From Vibrio sp. UBA2441 (GTDB taxonomy: Bacteria; Pseudomonadota; Gammaproteobacteria; Enterobacterales; Vibrionaceae): a stretch of DNA of 64,000 nucleotides. Each line of letters starts with the position of its first letter. The first letter of the stretch is position 1. The stretch spans positions 51,889 through 115,888 of the forward strand of contig DDQN01000064.1 of NCBI GenBank assembly GCA_002342685.1. The letters run 5' to 3'. A program made the translations under genes and the position numbers. The notes below the pieces were generated by a model. It was not told the origin of the DNA. It saw only the letters and a list, made by a program, of their open reading frames with translations, and made no database searches. Shown one piece after another: positions 44,501-53,802 of this stretch.

Positions 44501-46219
44501 ATGGAAATGTTATCCGGCGCGGATATGGTTGTTCGCTCTCTGATTGACGAAGGCGTTGATCACATCTTTGGCTACCCTGGTGGCTCAGTTCTAGATATTT
44601 ACGATGCACTACATGAAAAAAGTGATATTGAACATGTTCTGGTTCGACACGAACAAGCCGCTGTTCATATGGCTGATGGCTATGCGCGCGCAACAGGCAG
44701 AACGGGTGTTGTTCTTGTAACTTCTGGCCCAGGTGCCACTAATGCGATTACAGGCATTGCAACCGCCTATATGGATTCAGCACCGATGGTTGTATTGTCT
44801 GGTCAGGTGCCGGGAACCTTAATTGGTAATGATGCATTTCAAGAATGCGATATGGTGGGTATTTCCCGTCCGGTGGTAAAGCATAGTTTCCTCGTTACTG
44901 ATCCTAAGACAATTCCTGAAATTCTAAAAAAAGCCTTTTATCTTGCATCTACTGGCCGTCCGGGGCCTGTGGTTGTTGATCTTCCTAAAGATATGCTAAA
45001 CCCATTACTGAAGTTCCCATATCAGTATCCTGAATCGGTTAAAATGCGCTCCTATAATCCAACCACCACGGGTCATAAGGGACAAATTAAGAAAGGCCTT
45101 AAAACCTTACTAGAAGCGAAGAAACCAGTATTGTATGTTGGTGGTGGTTCCATTATTTCTGAATGTGGCAACCAACTTCTTGAATTGGCAGAGAAATTAA
45201 ACCTTCCGGTCGTCAGTACTCTTATGGGCTTAGGTGCTTTCCCGGGCACACATAAAAATGCACTGGGTATGTTAGGCATGCACGGTTCATATGAAGCCAA
45301 CATGGCCATGCATAATGCGGATCTAATCTTTGGGGTTGGGGTTCGTTTTGACGATAGAACGACGAATAATGTAGAGAAATACTGTCCTAACGCCAAGATC
45401 ATGCATATCGATATTGATCCCTCTTCAATTTCTAAAACCATTCGTGCTGATTTGCCGATCGTCGGTTCAGCTGATGTCGTGCTAGATTCAATGTTGAAAT
45501 TATTGAATGAACAACAAAGTCGTAACGAAGAAGAAGCACTTGATAGCTGGTGGAGTGAGATTTCGACATGGCGAGCGCGTGAATGCTTAAACTATGATAA
45601 ATCTGGCGACCGGATTAAACCTCAGCAGGTGATTGAAACGCTGTATAAGTTAACTGACGGTGACGCTTATGTTGCTTCTGATGTGGGGCAACATCAGATG
45701 TTTGCGGCGCTTTATTACCCGTTTGATAAACCACGCCGTTGGATTAACTCTGGCGGTTTGGGCACTATGGGCTTTGGCCTTCCTGCTGGAATGGGCATCA
45801 AGTTCGCCATGCCAGAAGAAGAAGTGGTGATCGTCACGGGCGACGGCAGTATTCAAATGAATATTCAGGAACTTTCTACCGCGCTTCAATATGATATTCC
45901 GGTCAAGATTATAAACTTGAATAACCGTTTCTTAGGAATGGTAAAACAGTGGCAAGATATGATCTATCAAGGTCGTCACTCCCACTCTTATATGGACTCT
46001 GTTCCTGACTTTGCTGCTATTGCAGAGGCTTATGGGCATGTTGGTATCCGAATTTCATCACCTGATCAATTGGAGTCTGAGTTAAAAAGGGCGCTGGATA
46101 TGAAAGACAAACTAGTCTTCGTAGATATTACAGTTGATGAAACTGAGCACGTTTACCCAATGCAAATCAAAGGCGAGGGTATGGATAAAATGTGGCTGAG
46201 CAAAACGGAGAGAACATAA
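44501..46219 (+). CDS. ilvI: Acetolactate synthase large subunit (isozyme III)
   Basis: A 572-residue thiamine-diphosphate enzyme that makes acetolactate (valine, leucine) and acetohydroxybutyrate (isoleucine). Seen: FGYPGGSVLDIYDAL, the catalytic glutamate in RHEQAAVHMADGYARATG, GPGATNAITGIATAY, and the ThDP/Mg motif GDGSIQMNIQEL then NNRFLGMVKQWQ. Its stop overlaps the ilvH start (TAATG). The association with leuO and the length point to IlvI rather than IlvB or IlvG. Confidence 0.96.
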   Translation: MEMLSGADMVVRSLIDEGVDHIFGYPGGSVLDIYDALHEKSDIEHVLVRHEQAAVHMADGYARATGRTGVVLVTSGPGATNAITGIATAYMDSAPMVVLSGQVPGTLIGNDAFQECDMVGISRPVVKHSFLVTDPKTIPEILKKAFYLASTGRPGPVVVDLPKDMLNPLLKFPYQYPESVKMRSYNPTTTGHKGQIKKGLKTLLEAKKPVLYVGGGSIISECGNQLLELAEKLNLPVVSTLMGLGAFPGTHKNALGMLGMHGSYEANMAMHNADLIFGVGVRFDDRTTNNVEKYCPNAKIMHIDIDPSSISKTIRADLPIVGSADVVLDSMLKLLNEQQSRNEEEALDSWWSEISTWRARECLNYDKSGDRIKPQQVIETLYKLTDGDAYVASDVGQHQMFAALYYPFDKPRRWINSGGLGTMGFGLPAGMGIKFAMPEEEVVIVTGDGSIQMNIQELSTALQYDIPVKIINLNNRFLGMVKQWQDMIYQGRHSHSYMDSVPDFAAIAEAYGHVGIRISSPDQLESELKRALDMKDKLVFVDITVDETEHVYPMQIKGEGMDKMWLSKTERT

Positions 46220-46713
46220 TGAGACATATCATTTCACTACTTTTGGAAAACCAACCCGGTTCTCTTTCGCGTGTTGTAGGCCTGTTTTCACAACGCGGAT
46301 ACAACATTGAGTCATTAACCGTATCACCGACTGATGATGAAACACTATCCCGTCTGAACATCACGACAGAAAGTGATGACCTAGTGCTCGAACAAATAGA
46401 AAAGCACCTGCACAAGTTGATTGACGTACTTAAAGTACAAGAAGTTACAGAGCATGATCATATTGAGCGTGAGCTCATGATGGTGAAAGTCAAAGCCAGT
46501 GGCTTTGCTCGTGCAGAAGTGAAACGTACTTCTGATATTTTTCGTGGGCAAATTGTCGATGTGACGGCTTCTCTTTATACCATTCAGCTTGCAGGCAGCA
46601 GTGATAAACTGGATGCCTTTATTACTGCAGTCTCTGACGTAACGGATGTTATTGAAGTAGCAAGAAGTGGTGTTGTTGGCATTGTTCGTGGTGAACGTGC
46701 TTTGAAAGCATAA
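46219..46713 (+). CDS. ilvH: Acetolactate synthase small (regulatory) subunit
   Basis: A 164-residue regulatory subunit. It carries an N-terminal ACT domain (RHIISLLLENQPGSLSRVVG) that binds valine for feedback inhibition and a C-terminal ferredoxin-like ALS domain. I take the ATG at 46219, which overlaps the ilvI stop codon and gives the usual length; an in-frame start nine codons earlier lies inside ilvI. The product pairs with IlvI. Confidence 0.96.
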   Translation: MRHIISLLLENQPGSLSRVVGLFSQRGYNIESLTVSPTDDETLSRLNITTESDDLVLEQIEKHLHKLIDVLKVQEVTEHDHIERELMMVKVKASGFARAEVKRTSDIFRGQIVDVTASLYTIQLAGSSDKLDAFITAVSDVTDVIEVARSGVVGIVRGERALKA

Positions 46714-46737
46714 ATAACTCAGAAAATTTGATTTTTG

Positions 46738-46768
46738 TTAAGCCCTCCTTGATATAAGGAGGGCTTTT
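46738..46768 (+). terminator. Terminator of ilvIH
   Basis: AAGCCCTCCTT (46740-46750) pairs with AAGGAGGGCTT (46757-46767), followed by TT; a strong GC-rich hairpin. Confidence 0.85.
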
Positions 46769-46844
46769 ACTTATTTACTGACAAATTTATTGGTACAATT
46801 CGTGCGGTTTTGGAACTGGTGTCTCATTTTTTATAGAGTTATTC

Positions 46845-48728
46845 ATGCTTAAAAAACGTTGGTATTTATTAATAATAGTAATCTGTTTGTCGCTTAGCGC
46901 TGCAGTCGCGTACAGCTATTACCAGAAATATCAGTCGGTATATAAGCAAAACGTCGAAAGTGTCATTGAAACAAGTCAGTTTCAACTCTTGTTTACTGCC
47001 AGAGAGTTCTACCAATTTGATATCCAGGTATCGTCGACGATTGATCTGCTTAATCAGAATAAATCTCTGCTCGATTACATATCCATGCCTAATTTTTTTG
47101 ATAAGCAACAAGTGGAGCAGGTTTGGTCCGTTCTTACCGGATATCAGAGTTTCTTTAAGCAGATCAGGCTAGTGGATACCAAGGGTAATGAACAGATAAA
47201 AGTAGAATATTCCTATCTAGACAATAAACCAGTGGCCAAGTCAGAATATGTAAATATTAGCGAACAGCCTTACTTTGAGTTCGCTAATGGCCTTTCCAGT
47301 GGTGAAATAGGGACATTGGGCGTGAGTCTAGAAACAGACTTGGGTGACTCTTTTGAACCTTACATACCAATTCAACATATTATCTATCCATATGATATCA
47401 ATGGAGAGCGAAAAGGGTTCTTGATATTAAGTATCGATTTCTGGCTCTCCTCTTCGGTACTCGATTATTCTCCTCAAGCGCGTTTTAAACCCCGAATTAT
47501 TACCATGCAGGGGGACTATGTTGTTCATCCTCAACCAGAAAAATTATATGGATTTGCTATATCTGACCGAAAGCAATTTAACCTAAGTGTGAGTAATCCA
47601 GAGCTTTGGCTTGCGATGAAAAAAACACCAACGGGTGTATTCGAGCAGAATGATAATGTTTATATATATCAACATATCCAAATTAGTTCCGGTAGTGATT
47701 TTTATACTCTGATCGAGTTCCCTCAGGAAACGCTGATGGAGCATGTGAATGAAGAGTATTCGTCGATTGTTCAGGCCGTCGTTTTAATTATTTTCGCAAT
47801 AGTGCTTGCTGGGATCCCTGTTGGTTACTGGGTGTTTTTATCTCAAAAACGCAGTTTAGACAGCAAGCTAGCCATCGCTGCATTGAATGGAATGTCTGCA
47901 GTAATGATATGTGACAGTCATTTCCGGATGGTCAAAATCAATAGAGAATTTGAAAATATTACCGGTTATAAAGAGAGCCATATTCGCCATGGAAATCTAC
48001 GCAAGCTGCTTTTTGATAAACGTGATTCTACCGGGTGGTTTAATGTCTGGGACTGTGTAGAGAAAGAACGTTTCTGGGAAGGCGAGTTGAAGATTAGCGG
48101 ACAATCAAATATTGAGTTGATCACCATCACCCGTATTCAGGCTATCTTTGACCTGGATAATAAAGTGACGAACTACATTATCTCCCTTGTGGATATATCT
48201 GAGCAAAAAGCGTTGGAACAACGTTTGCGATACCTTAGTGAAAGAGACGAGCTTTCACAGCTATGGAACCGACGTAAATTTGAACAAGAACTACAAAACG
48301 AAACAATGCTTGTAGGCAGGTATCCTGAGAATCATATTGGTTGTCTGGCACTTATCGATATCGATTTATTTAAAAGAATTAATGATGAGCAGGGTCATGA
48401 TGAAGGTGACCGAGTGATAAACCAAGTCGCTAATCATTTAAAAGAGAATACCAGACAGACTGATTTTGTGGCCAGAATAGGAGGGGAGGAGTTTGCTATT
48501 CTCATGCCGCATACTGAAATTGCCGAAGCGGAGATAGTTCTCAATCGAATTCGCGCCACCGTGGGCACTGACGAGAGAAACAAAGCGACAATCAGTATAG
48601 GGGTTACAAATTTAAATAAGAGTGCTACCCATTCTTACAAATGTGCCGATATCGCCTTATATCAATCTAAGTCATTGGGGCGTAACCAAACTTCTACACG
48701 TAGAAGTGATGATGAGATCAGCGACTAA
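46845..48728 (+). CDS. Membrane-bound diguanylate cyclase with sensor and PAS domains
   Basis: A 627-residue signalling protein. TM1 is at about residues 5-22, and a large periplasmic Cache-like sensor spans about 25-300. TM2 is at about 306-328, a PAS domain at about 340-455 and a C-terminal GGDEF domain at about 465-620. The active-site motif is GGEEF near residue 546, in the catalytically competent form. An inhibitory I-site RxxD (RQTD) lies exactly five residues ahead of it, so product feedback is expected. It should make cyclic di-GMP in response to an unknown periplasmic signal. No EAL domain. Confidence 0.92.
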   Translation: MLKKRWYLLIIVICLSLSAAVAYSYYQKYQSVYKQNVESVIETSQFQLLFTAREFYQFDIQVSSTIDLLNQNKSLLDYISMPNFFDKQQVEQVWSVLTGYQSFFKQIRLVDTKGNEQIKVEYSYLDNKPVAKSEYVNISEQPYFEFANGLSSGEIGTLGVSLETDLGDSFEPYIPIQHIIYPYDINGERKGFLILSIDFWLSSSVLDYSPQARFKPRIITMQGDYVVHPQPEKLYGFAISDRKQFNLSVSNPELWLAMKKTPTGVFEQNDNVYIYQHIQISSGSDFYTLIEFPQETLMEHVNEEYSSIVQAVVLIIFAIVLAGIPVGYWVFLSQKRSLDSKLAIAALNGMSAVMICDSHFRMVKINREFENITGYKESHIRHGNLRKLLFDKRDSTGWFNVWDCVEKERFWEGELKISGQSNIELITITRIQAIFDLDNKVTNYIISLVDISEQKALEQRLRYLSERDELSQLWNRRKFEQELQNETMLVGRYPENHIGCLALIDIDLFKRINDEQGHDEGDRVINQVANHLKENTRQTDFVARIGGEEFAILMPHTEIAEAEIVLNRIRATVGTDERNKATISIGVTNLNKSATHSYKCADIALYQSKSLGRNQTSTRRSDDEISD

Positions 48729-48770
48729 AGTGGATACGTTATTAGACTAAAGTATAACAATAAAAAATAC

Positions 48771-48798
48771 TTGAGCTAAACTTAGAAATGAGTAAACT
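48771..48798 (+). promoter_or_regulatory. Possible promoter of the small gene
   Basis: TTGAGC (48771-48776), a 16-base spacer and TAAACT (48793-48798). With the terminator at 49058 this predicts a transcript of about 250 bases. Confidence 0.4.
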
Positions 48799-48898
48799 GT
48801 GCGTTTTATGAACAATCCCAGTTAGCTCATCTAGGAAGACGCGCGGAAATCCGTGATCTATTAAGGAAATCATACAGTCTGGGTTTATGAGGCAAAGT

Positions 48899-49030
48899 AT
48901 GTTTACGCAATCTCTAGTGAGGCTTACCGTTGGTAGCTTAGTGGTACTTGGTATTAAGCTTAGTGCGATCTATTTTTTACCTATGGTACTGCTATTAAAC
49001 ACCCATCATAAAGAATTTTTTGGATGGTAA
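48899..49030 (+). CDS. Small single-pass membrane protein
   Basis: A 43-residue frame, too short for common gene calling. It opens MFTQSLVRL, has a hydrophobic central helix (about residues 9-34) and a polar tail ending HHKEFFGW. GAGG lies 7 bases upstream, a strong terminator starts 4 bases after the stop, and a promoter-like pair precedes it, so a compact single-gene transcript is likely. An ATG four codons upstream is an alternative start with a weaker ribosome-binding site. I do not recognise the family. A regulatory RNA with the same ends is an alternative. Confidence 0.6.
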   Translation: MFTQSLVRLTVGSLVVLGIKLSAIYFLPMVLLLNTHHKEFFGW

Positions 49031-49060
49031 GAAAAATCGGGGAATGCCCCGATTTTTTAT
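49031..49060 (+). terminator. Terminator of the small gene
   Basis: AAATCGGGG (49034-49042) and CCCCGATTT (49047-49055) form a perfect 9-bp stem with loop AATG, followed by TTT. Confidence 0.9.
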
Positions 49061-49213
49061 GTCTGAAATTTACATCAGCCTAGCACTTTCGAACTACGAC
49101 TTTAGTCTAACTTGCTTTAATAATTCCCTGTTTTTCTTGCTTCATCAAGCCAACTTCATATGTTCAGTGAATTCGTAAAACTAGGATTAACGACGTGTTT
49201 CTCTATTTTACAG

Positions 49214-49242
49214 ACAAAAAAAGAGGGCTAATAAGCCCTCTT
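49214..49242 (-). terminator. Terminator of pyk
   Basis: AAGAGGGCT (49221-49229) and AGCCCTCTT (49234-49242) form a 9-bp stem; on the minus strand five or more T follow. Confidence 0.9.
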
Positions 49243-49261
49243 GGTCGAATCTATTTCGCGA

Positions 49262-50674
49262 TTATAGTACGTGAACAGATGCTGTGTTAGTTGTACCAGA
49301 AGCAACTAGAGCACCAGATACCATGATTACGATATCGCCTTTTTTGCCAAGACCAGCGTCAAGAGCAAATTGCTTACCGCTAACATAGAAATCATCAGTG
49401 TTTTTGATTTCATCTACAACGATAGGGCGAACGCCTTTAGTCAGTACAAGCTGTGCAGCCGTTTTCTTGTTCGTAGTAAGAGCAAGAATGTTAGCTGTTG
49501 GGAAGTACTTACGTACTGAACGCGCTGATTTACCACCTTCAGTAGCAACAACGATAAGTGGAGCAGCTAGTTTCTCAGCAGTATCTACAGCACCTTTACA
49601 AACAGCTTCTGTGATACGTAGGCGTGGGCTGTCTAAACGGTCGCCAAGCTCTGCTTTTAATACGCTATCAGTACGGTTACAGATTTGAGCCATGATAGTT
49701 ACTGCTTCAACAGGGTATTTACCTTTCGCTGTTTCACCAGAAAGCATTACTGCATCAGTGCCATCCATTACTGCGTTCGCAACATCACCAGCTTCTGCAC
49801 GAGTTGGGCGAGGGTTCTGGATCATTGAATCAAGCATTTGAGTTGCAGTGATTACTGTCTTACGAGCGCGGTTACATTTCTCGATCATCATTTTCTGAGC
49901 GAAGATTACTTCTTCAGCTGGGATCTCAACACCAAGATCACCACGAGCAACCATGATACCGTCAGAAAGCTCAAGAATTTCGTCAAAGTTATCAACGCCT
50001 TCTTGGTTTTCAATTTTAGAAATGATGTGAATGCCTTCGCCGCCGTTAGCGTTTAGTAGTTCGCGAATTTCTTTAACATCGTCTGCTTTACGGATGAAAG
50101 AAGCAGCAATAAAGTCTACGCCTTGCTCACAACCAAATTTAAGGTCAGCTTTATCTTTTTCAGATAGTGCTGGAAGTTGAACTGAAACGCCAGGAAGGTT
50201 AACACCTTTGTTTTCACCAAGAGCACCGTTATTAAGAACGTTACACTTAACTTCAGTATCAGTAATTGCAGTCACTTCCATTTCGATTAGACCGTCATCC
50301 ACAAGGATAGTATTACCAACAGAAAGGTCTTTAGCGAAGCCAGCATAAGTTACAGCAACAGTGTTTTTGTCACCAACAACAGTAATGTCAGTAGTGAAAG
50401 TAAACTCTTGACCAGCAACTAGATCAACGTCATCGCCGTTTTCTAGTTTGATAGTACGGATTTCAGGGCCTTTAGTATCCAAAAGAATAGCAAGTTGCTT
50501 GCCTTTTACTTCCATTACTTTACGGAAGTTTGCAATACGAGTGCCGTGCTCTTCGAAGTCACCGTGAGAGAAGTTTAAACGCATTACGTTCATACCAGCT
50601 TCAACAAGTTGGCTTAGTTTCTCTACAGATTCAGTTTTAGGGCCAATCGTACATACGATTTTGGTCTTTTTCAT
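49262..50674 (-). CDS. pykF: Pyruvate kinase (type I)
   Basis: A 470-residue pyruvate kinase, the length of E. coli PykF, converting PEP and ADP to pyruvate and ATP. Seen: KKTKIVCTIGPKTES at the start, NVMRLNFSHGD, the catalytic MVARGDLGVEIPAEEV, and ATQMLDSMIQNPRPTRAE then DVANAVMDGTDAVMLSGET. The C-terminal allosteric domain follows. I start at ATG 50674, with GGAGAG 8 bases upstream; the 28 preceding residues of the longer frame are not protein-like. Confidence 0.96.
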   Translation of the reverse strand: MKKTKIVCTIGPKTESVEKLSQLVEAGMNVMRLNFSHGDFEEHGTRIANFRKVMEVKGKQLAILLDTKGPEIRTIKLENGDDVDLVAGQEFTFTTDITVVGDKNTVAVTYAGFAKDLSVGNTILVDDGLIEMEVTAITDTEVKCNVLNNGALGENKGVNLPGVSVQLPALSEKDKADLKFGCEQGVDFIAASFIRKADDVKEIRELLNANGGEGIHIISKIENQEGVDNFDEILELSDGIMVARGDLGVEIPAEEVIFAQKMMIEKCNRARKTVITATQMLDSMIQNPRPTRAEAGDVANAVMDGTDAVMLSGETAKGKYPVEAVTIMAQICNRTDSVLKAELGDRLDSPRLRITEAVCKGAVDTAEKLAAPLIVVATEGGKSARSVRKYFPTANILALTTNKKTAAQLVLTKGVRPIVVDEIKNTDDFYVSGKQFALDAGLGKKGDIVIMVSGALVASGTTNTASVHVL

Positions 50675-51112
50675 GGAAGATACTCTCCGGTAAGTATATT
50701 TACATTTTAAGTTTGTGTTGCTGTTCAAATAAGAACATAAGAAAGAAAATGACAACATTTCATCATTAGCAATCGTTTTCTTACAACTTACACCTTCTAG
50801 CCTTTGAACAAGCAGGAAATCTTTTACTCAGTTTAGCCGCAATACGACTATACGCGATGGCTAGTACTATTATTTTTTTGCCTTTTCAGTCATGTTACTC
50901 ACCAAAAGTTGCAAAAAAATAACAGCATTTTTCGTAATTAAATTTCTTTAGGTCGCGAATACTACCAAAAATTCTGATCAAGATCACTGTCCAGAATTGT
51001 TCTAGGACAAATTTTCAGCGTAAAATTTTTAATTTTTGCATCGAAATAAATAGACATAAAAGTTACACTTTGACTATAATTCTTTCGTTTCGAAATTTAT
51101 AAGTTTCAATGT
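50675..51112. promoter_or_regulatory. pyk-deoR-family divergent region
   Basis: 438 bases between divergent genes. It contains an imperfect dyad GTCCAGAATTGTTCTAGGAC (50990-51009) and the promoter and operator of the DeoR-type gene listed below. The pyk promoter itself could not be fixed. Confidence 0.5.
51052..51099 (+). promoter_or_regulatory. Promoter and candidate operator of the DeoR-type gene
   Basis: TAGACA (51052-51057), a 17-base spacer and TATAAT (51075-51080) form a near-consensus promoter. TTTCGTTTCGAAA (51083-51095) overlaps the expected start site. It resembles the TTTCgttTCG-type operators of DeoR-family sugar regulators such as AgaR, so autorepression is likely. Confidence 0.65.
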
Positions 51113-51877
51113 ATGTCAAAAAGAAATACTCAGTTAAGACGCCACACTATCAATAAATTAGTCAATGAGCTAGGTGAGGTAAGTGTTGAGGAGCTATCGC
51201 AGCAGTTTGATACTTCCGAAGTAACTATACGAAAAGATCTTGCTTCATTAGAAGCTAATGGCTTGTTATTGCGCCGATATGGTGGGGCTATTGCTCTGCC
51301 AAAAGAGGTGGTTAATGATGAAGTTTCAGAGAAGGTTTCGAAGCGAAAGGTAAATATTGCGAGTTTAGCTGCTAAACTAATACGTGATCACAATCGAATC
51401 GTGATTGATAGTGGTAGCACTGCAGGGGCGCTCATTCCGTTGCTCAACAAAAAACAAGGTCTGATAGTGATGACTAATTCGCTGCATGTTGCTAATGCAC
51501 TGAGTGAGCTTGAAAACGAACCTACACTATTAATGACTGGTGGAACCTGGGATATCCGATCAGAGTCTTTTCAGGGACAGGTTGCAGAGTCGGTGTTGCG
51601 AGCTTATGACTTTGACCAGCTCTTCATTGGTGCTGATGGCGTCGACCTTACCCGTGGGACAACGACTTTCAATGAAATGCTAGGCTTGAGTAAAGTGATG
51701 GCAGAGGTATCGCGAGAAGTAATCGTGATGATTGAATCGGAAAAAATTGGTCGAAAAATCCCAAACCTAGAGCTTTCGTGGCAGCAAGTGGACGTATTGG
51801 TTACTGATGAACTGTTAACCGACGAACAAAAAGAAAAAATTGAATCGAAAGGTGTGCGAGTTATTCGTTCAGCCTAA
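51113..51877 (+). CDS. DeoR-family transcriptional regulator upstream of glmS
   Basis: A 254-residue regulator. The N-terminal DeoR helix-turn-helix reads EVSVEELSQQFDTSEVTIRK with DLASLEANGLLLRRYGGA. The C-terminal sugar-phosphate-binding DeoRC domain has VIDSGSTAGALIPLL, LMTGGTWDIRSESFQG and FIGADGVDLTRG. It precedes glmS by 68 bases on the same strand, and the spacer holds only a hairpin (ATTTGGTG/CACCAAAT). It may therefore be co-transcribed with glmS and respond to an amino-sugar or hexose phosphate. The ligand is inferred, not shown. Confidence 0.9.
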   Translation: MSKRNTQLRRHTINKLVNELGEVSVEELSQQFDTSEVTIRKDLASLEANGLLLRRYGGAIALPKEVVNDEVSEKVSKRKVNIASLAAKLIRDHNRIVIDSGSTAGALIPLLNKKQGLIVMTNSLHVANALSELENEPTLLMTGGTWDIRSESFQGQVAESVLRAYDFDQLFIGADGVDLTRGTTTFNEMLGLSKVMAEVSREVIVMIESEKIGRKIPNLELSWQQVDVLVTDELLTDEQKEKIESKGVRVIRSA

Positions 51878-51945
51878 AAATATTAATTTGGTGTGATGTT
51901 GTTATTTAGCACCAAATGTAAAAATAAAACAATTTGGAGAATACC

Positions 51946-53778
51946 ATGTGTGGAATTGTTGGTGCAGTGGCACAACGTGATGTAGTAGAAATTTTGGTAG
52001 AAGGTTTACGTCGTCTTGAATATCGCGGATATGACTCCGCAGGTGTTGCCGTTGTCGATGCAGACAAAAACCTGACTCGTGTTCGTCGTTTAGGTAAAGT
52101 ACAAGCACTTGCTGACGCTGTAGAAGAGCAAGAAGTATTAGGTGGCACGGGTATCGCTCATACTCGATGGGCTACGCATGGAGAGCCTTCTGAAACCAAT
52201 GCTCACCCTCATACGTCTGGCGATATCACAGTAGTACACAATGGTATTATCGAAAACCACGAACCACTTCGTGAAATGCTGCAAGGACGCGGTTACGTAT
52301 TTGAGTCTCAAACCGATACAGAAGTCATTGCGCATTTAGTTGAGTGGGAACGACGCACATCTGAAACGTTGGTTGAAGCATTGCATAAAACGGCGGCTCA
52401 ACTAGAGGGTGCATACGGTACAGTAATTGTTGACCGTAGAGATCCAGAACGTTTGGTTGTTGCACGCTCAGGAAGCCCAATTGTTATCGGTTTTGGTGTG
52501 GGTGAAAACTTCCTGGCTTCTGATCAGCTTGCGCTTCTAAGCGTGACTCGTCGCTTCATGTATTTGGAAGAAGGCGATGTTGCCGAGCTTACCCGCCGTG
52601 ACGTTAAAGTCATTGATGCATCTGGTGTTGCTGTTGAGCGTGAAATCATAGAATCAAACGCAGAGCATGACGCAGGTGATAAAGGTCAATACCGTCACTT
52701 CATGCAAAAAGAGATTTTTGAACAACCAACAGCCCTAATCAACACGATGGAAGGCCGCATTACACAAGACGCTGTGGTGGTTGAAAGCATTGGTGTAAAT
52801 GCGCTAGAAATTCTAAACAAAGTTGAACATGTTCAGATCATTGCTTGTGGTACCTCTTATAACTCAGGTATGGCGGCAAGATACTGGTTTGAAGGTCTGG
52901 CAGGCGTGAGCTGTGATGTTGAGATTGCCTCTGAGTTCCGATATCGCAAATTTGTTACGCGTCCAAATAGTTTACTGATCACTCTGTCTCAATCAGGTGA
53001 AACAGCAGATACTCTGGCGGCGCTTCGCTTAGCTAAAGAGAAGGGCTATATGGCGGCAATGACGATCTGTAATGTTTCTGGTTCGTCTTTGGTACGTGAA
53101 TCTGATTTTGCCTTCATGACCCGTGCAGGAACCGAGATTGGTGTAGCTTCGACTAAAGCCTTTACCACGCAATTAGCCGCGATGTTAATGCTGGTGACGG
53201 CGATTGGTAAATTAAACAAGAACATCGATGCAGTAAAAGAGAAAGAGATAGTACAAGCGATTCATTCGCTTCCAGTTCAGATTGAGAGCGCATTGGCGTT
53301 TGATAAAGAGATTGAAGCACTGGCAGAAGATTTTGCCGATAAACACCACACACTATTTTTAGGCCGTGGCGAGTTCTACCCAATCGCAATGGAAGCTTCG
53401 CTGAAACTAAAAGAGATCTCATATATCCATGCGGAAGCATATGCAGCAGGCGAACTGAAGCACGGCCCGTTAGCGCTGATTGACGCCGATATGCCTGTTG
53501 TTGTTGTGGCTCCAAGTAATGACTTACTGGAAAAACTGAAATCGAACGTTGAAGAAGTACGTGCTCGTGGCGGTTTGTTGTACGTCTTTGCCGATGAAAA
53601 AGCAGGCTTTGAAGCAACGGAAGGGATGAAGATCATCACCATGCCAACGGTTAACGAGATCACCGCGCCTATCTTCTATACCGTGCCTATGCAACTGCTT
53701 TCGTATCATGTTGCGTTAATCAAAGGCACTGATGTTGACCAGCCGCGTAACTTAGCAAAAGCGGTTACCGTAGAGTAA
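51946..53778 (+). CDS. glmS: Glucosamine-fructose-6-phosphate aminotransferase
   Basis: A 610-residue enzyme making glucosamine-6-phosphate from fructose-6-phosphate and glutamine, the entry to peptidoglycan and LPS precursors. The N-terminal nucleophile Cys2 is in MCGIVGAVAQRDV. The glutaminase domain spans to about 240. Two SIS domains follow (IACGTSYNSGMAARYWFE; LGRGEFYPIAMEASLKLKEI). The C-terminus is NLAKAVTVE. The start at 51946 puts Cys2 in place. Its last codons form the TnsD-recognised part of attTn7, and a Tn7-like element starts 24 bp after the stop codon; the coding sequence is undamaged. Confidence 0.98.
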   Translation: MCGIVGAVAQRDVVEILVEGLRRLEYRGYDSAGVAVVDADKNLTRVRRLGKVQALADAVEEQEVLGGTGIAHTRWATHGEPSETNAHPHTSGDITVVHNGIIENHEPLREMLQGRGYVFESQTDTEVIAHLVEWERRTSETLVEALHKTAAQLEGAYGTVIVDRRDPERLVVARSGSPIVIGFGVGENFLASDQLALLSVTRRFMYLEEGDVAELTRRDVKVIDASGVAVEREIIESNAEHDAGDKGQYRHFMQKEIFEQPTALINTMEGRITQDAVVVESIGVNALEILNKVEHVQIIACGTSYNSGMAARYWFEGLAGVSCDVEIASEFRYRKFVTRPNSLLITLSQSGETADTLAALRLAKEKGYMAAMTICNVSGSSLVRESDFAFMTRAGTEIGVASTKAFTTQLAAMLMLVTAIGKLNKNIDAVKEKEIVQAIHSLPVQIESALAFDKEIEALAEDFADKHHTLFLGRGEFYPIAMEASLKLKEISYIHAEAYAAGELKHGPLALIDADMPVVVVAPSNDLLEKLKSNVEEVRARGGLLYVFADEKAGFEATEGMKIITMPTVNEITAPIFYTVPMQLLSYHVALIKGTDVDQPRNLAKAVTVE

Positions 53779-53797
53779 AAACATCTAAAAAATTTTA

Positions 53798-53802
53798 GTT
53801 AT
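53798..53802. other. Presumed target-site duplication (glmS-side copy)
   Basis: GTTAT immediately precedes the TGT terminus of the Tn7-like element. Tn7 makes 5-bp duplications; the second copy should flank the left end, which is not in this window. Confidence 0.55.

Noticed and set aside
51878..51945. glmS ribozyme in the leader
   Set aside because: Only 68 bases separate the preceding gene from glmS, too little for the ribozyme, and the class is typical of Gram-positive bacteria.
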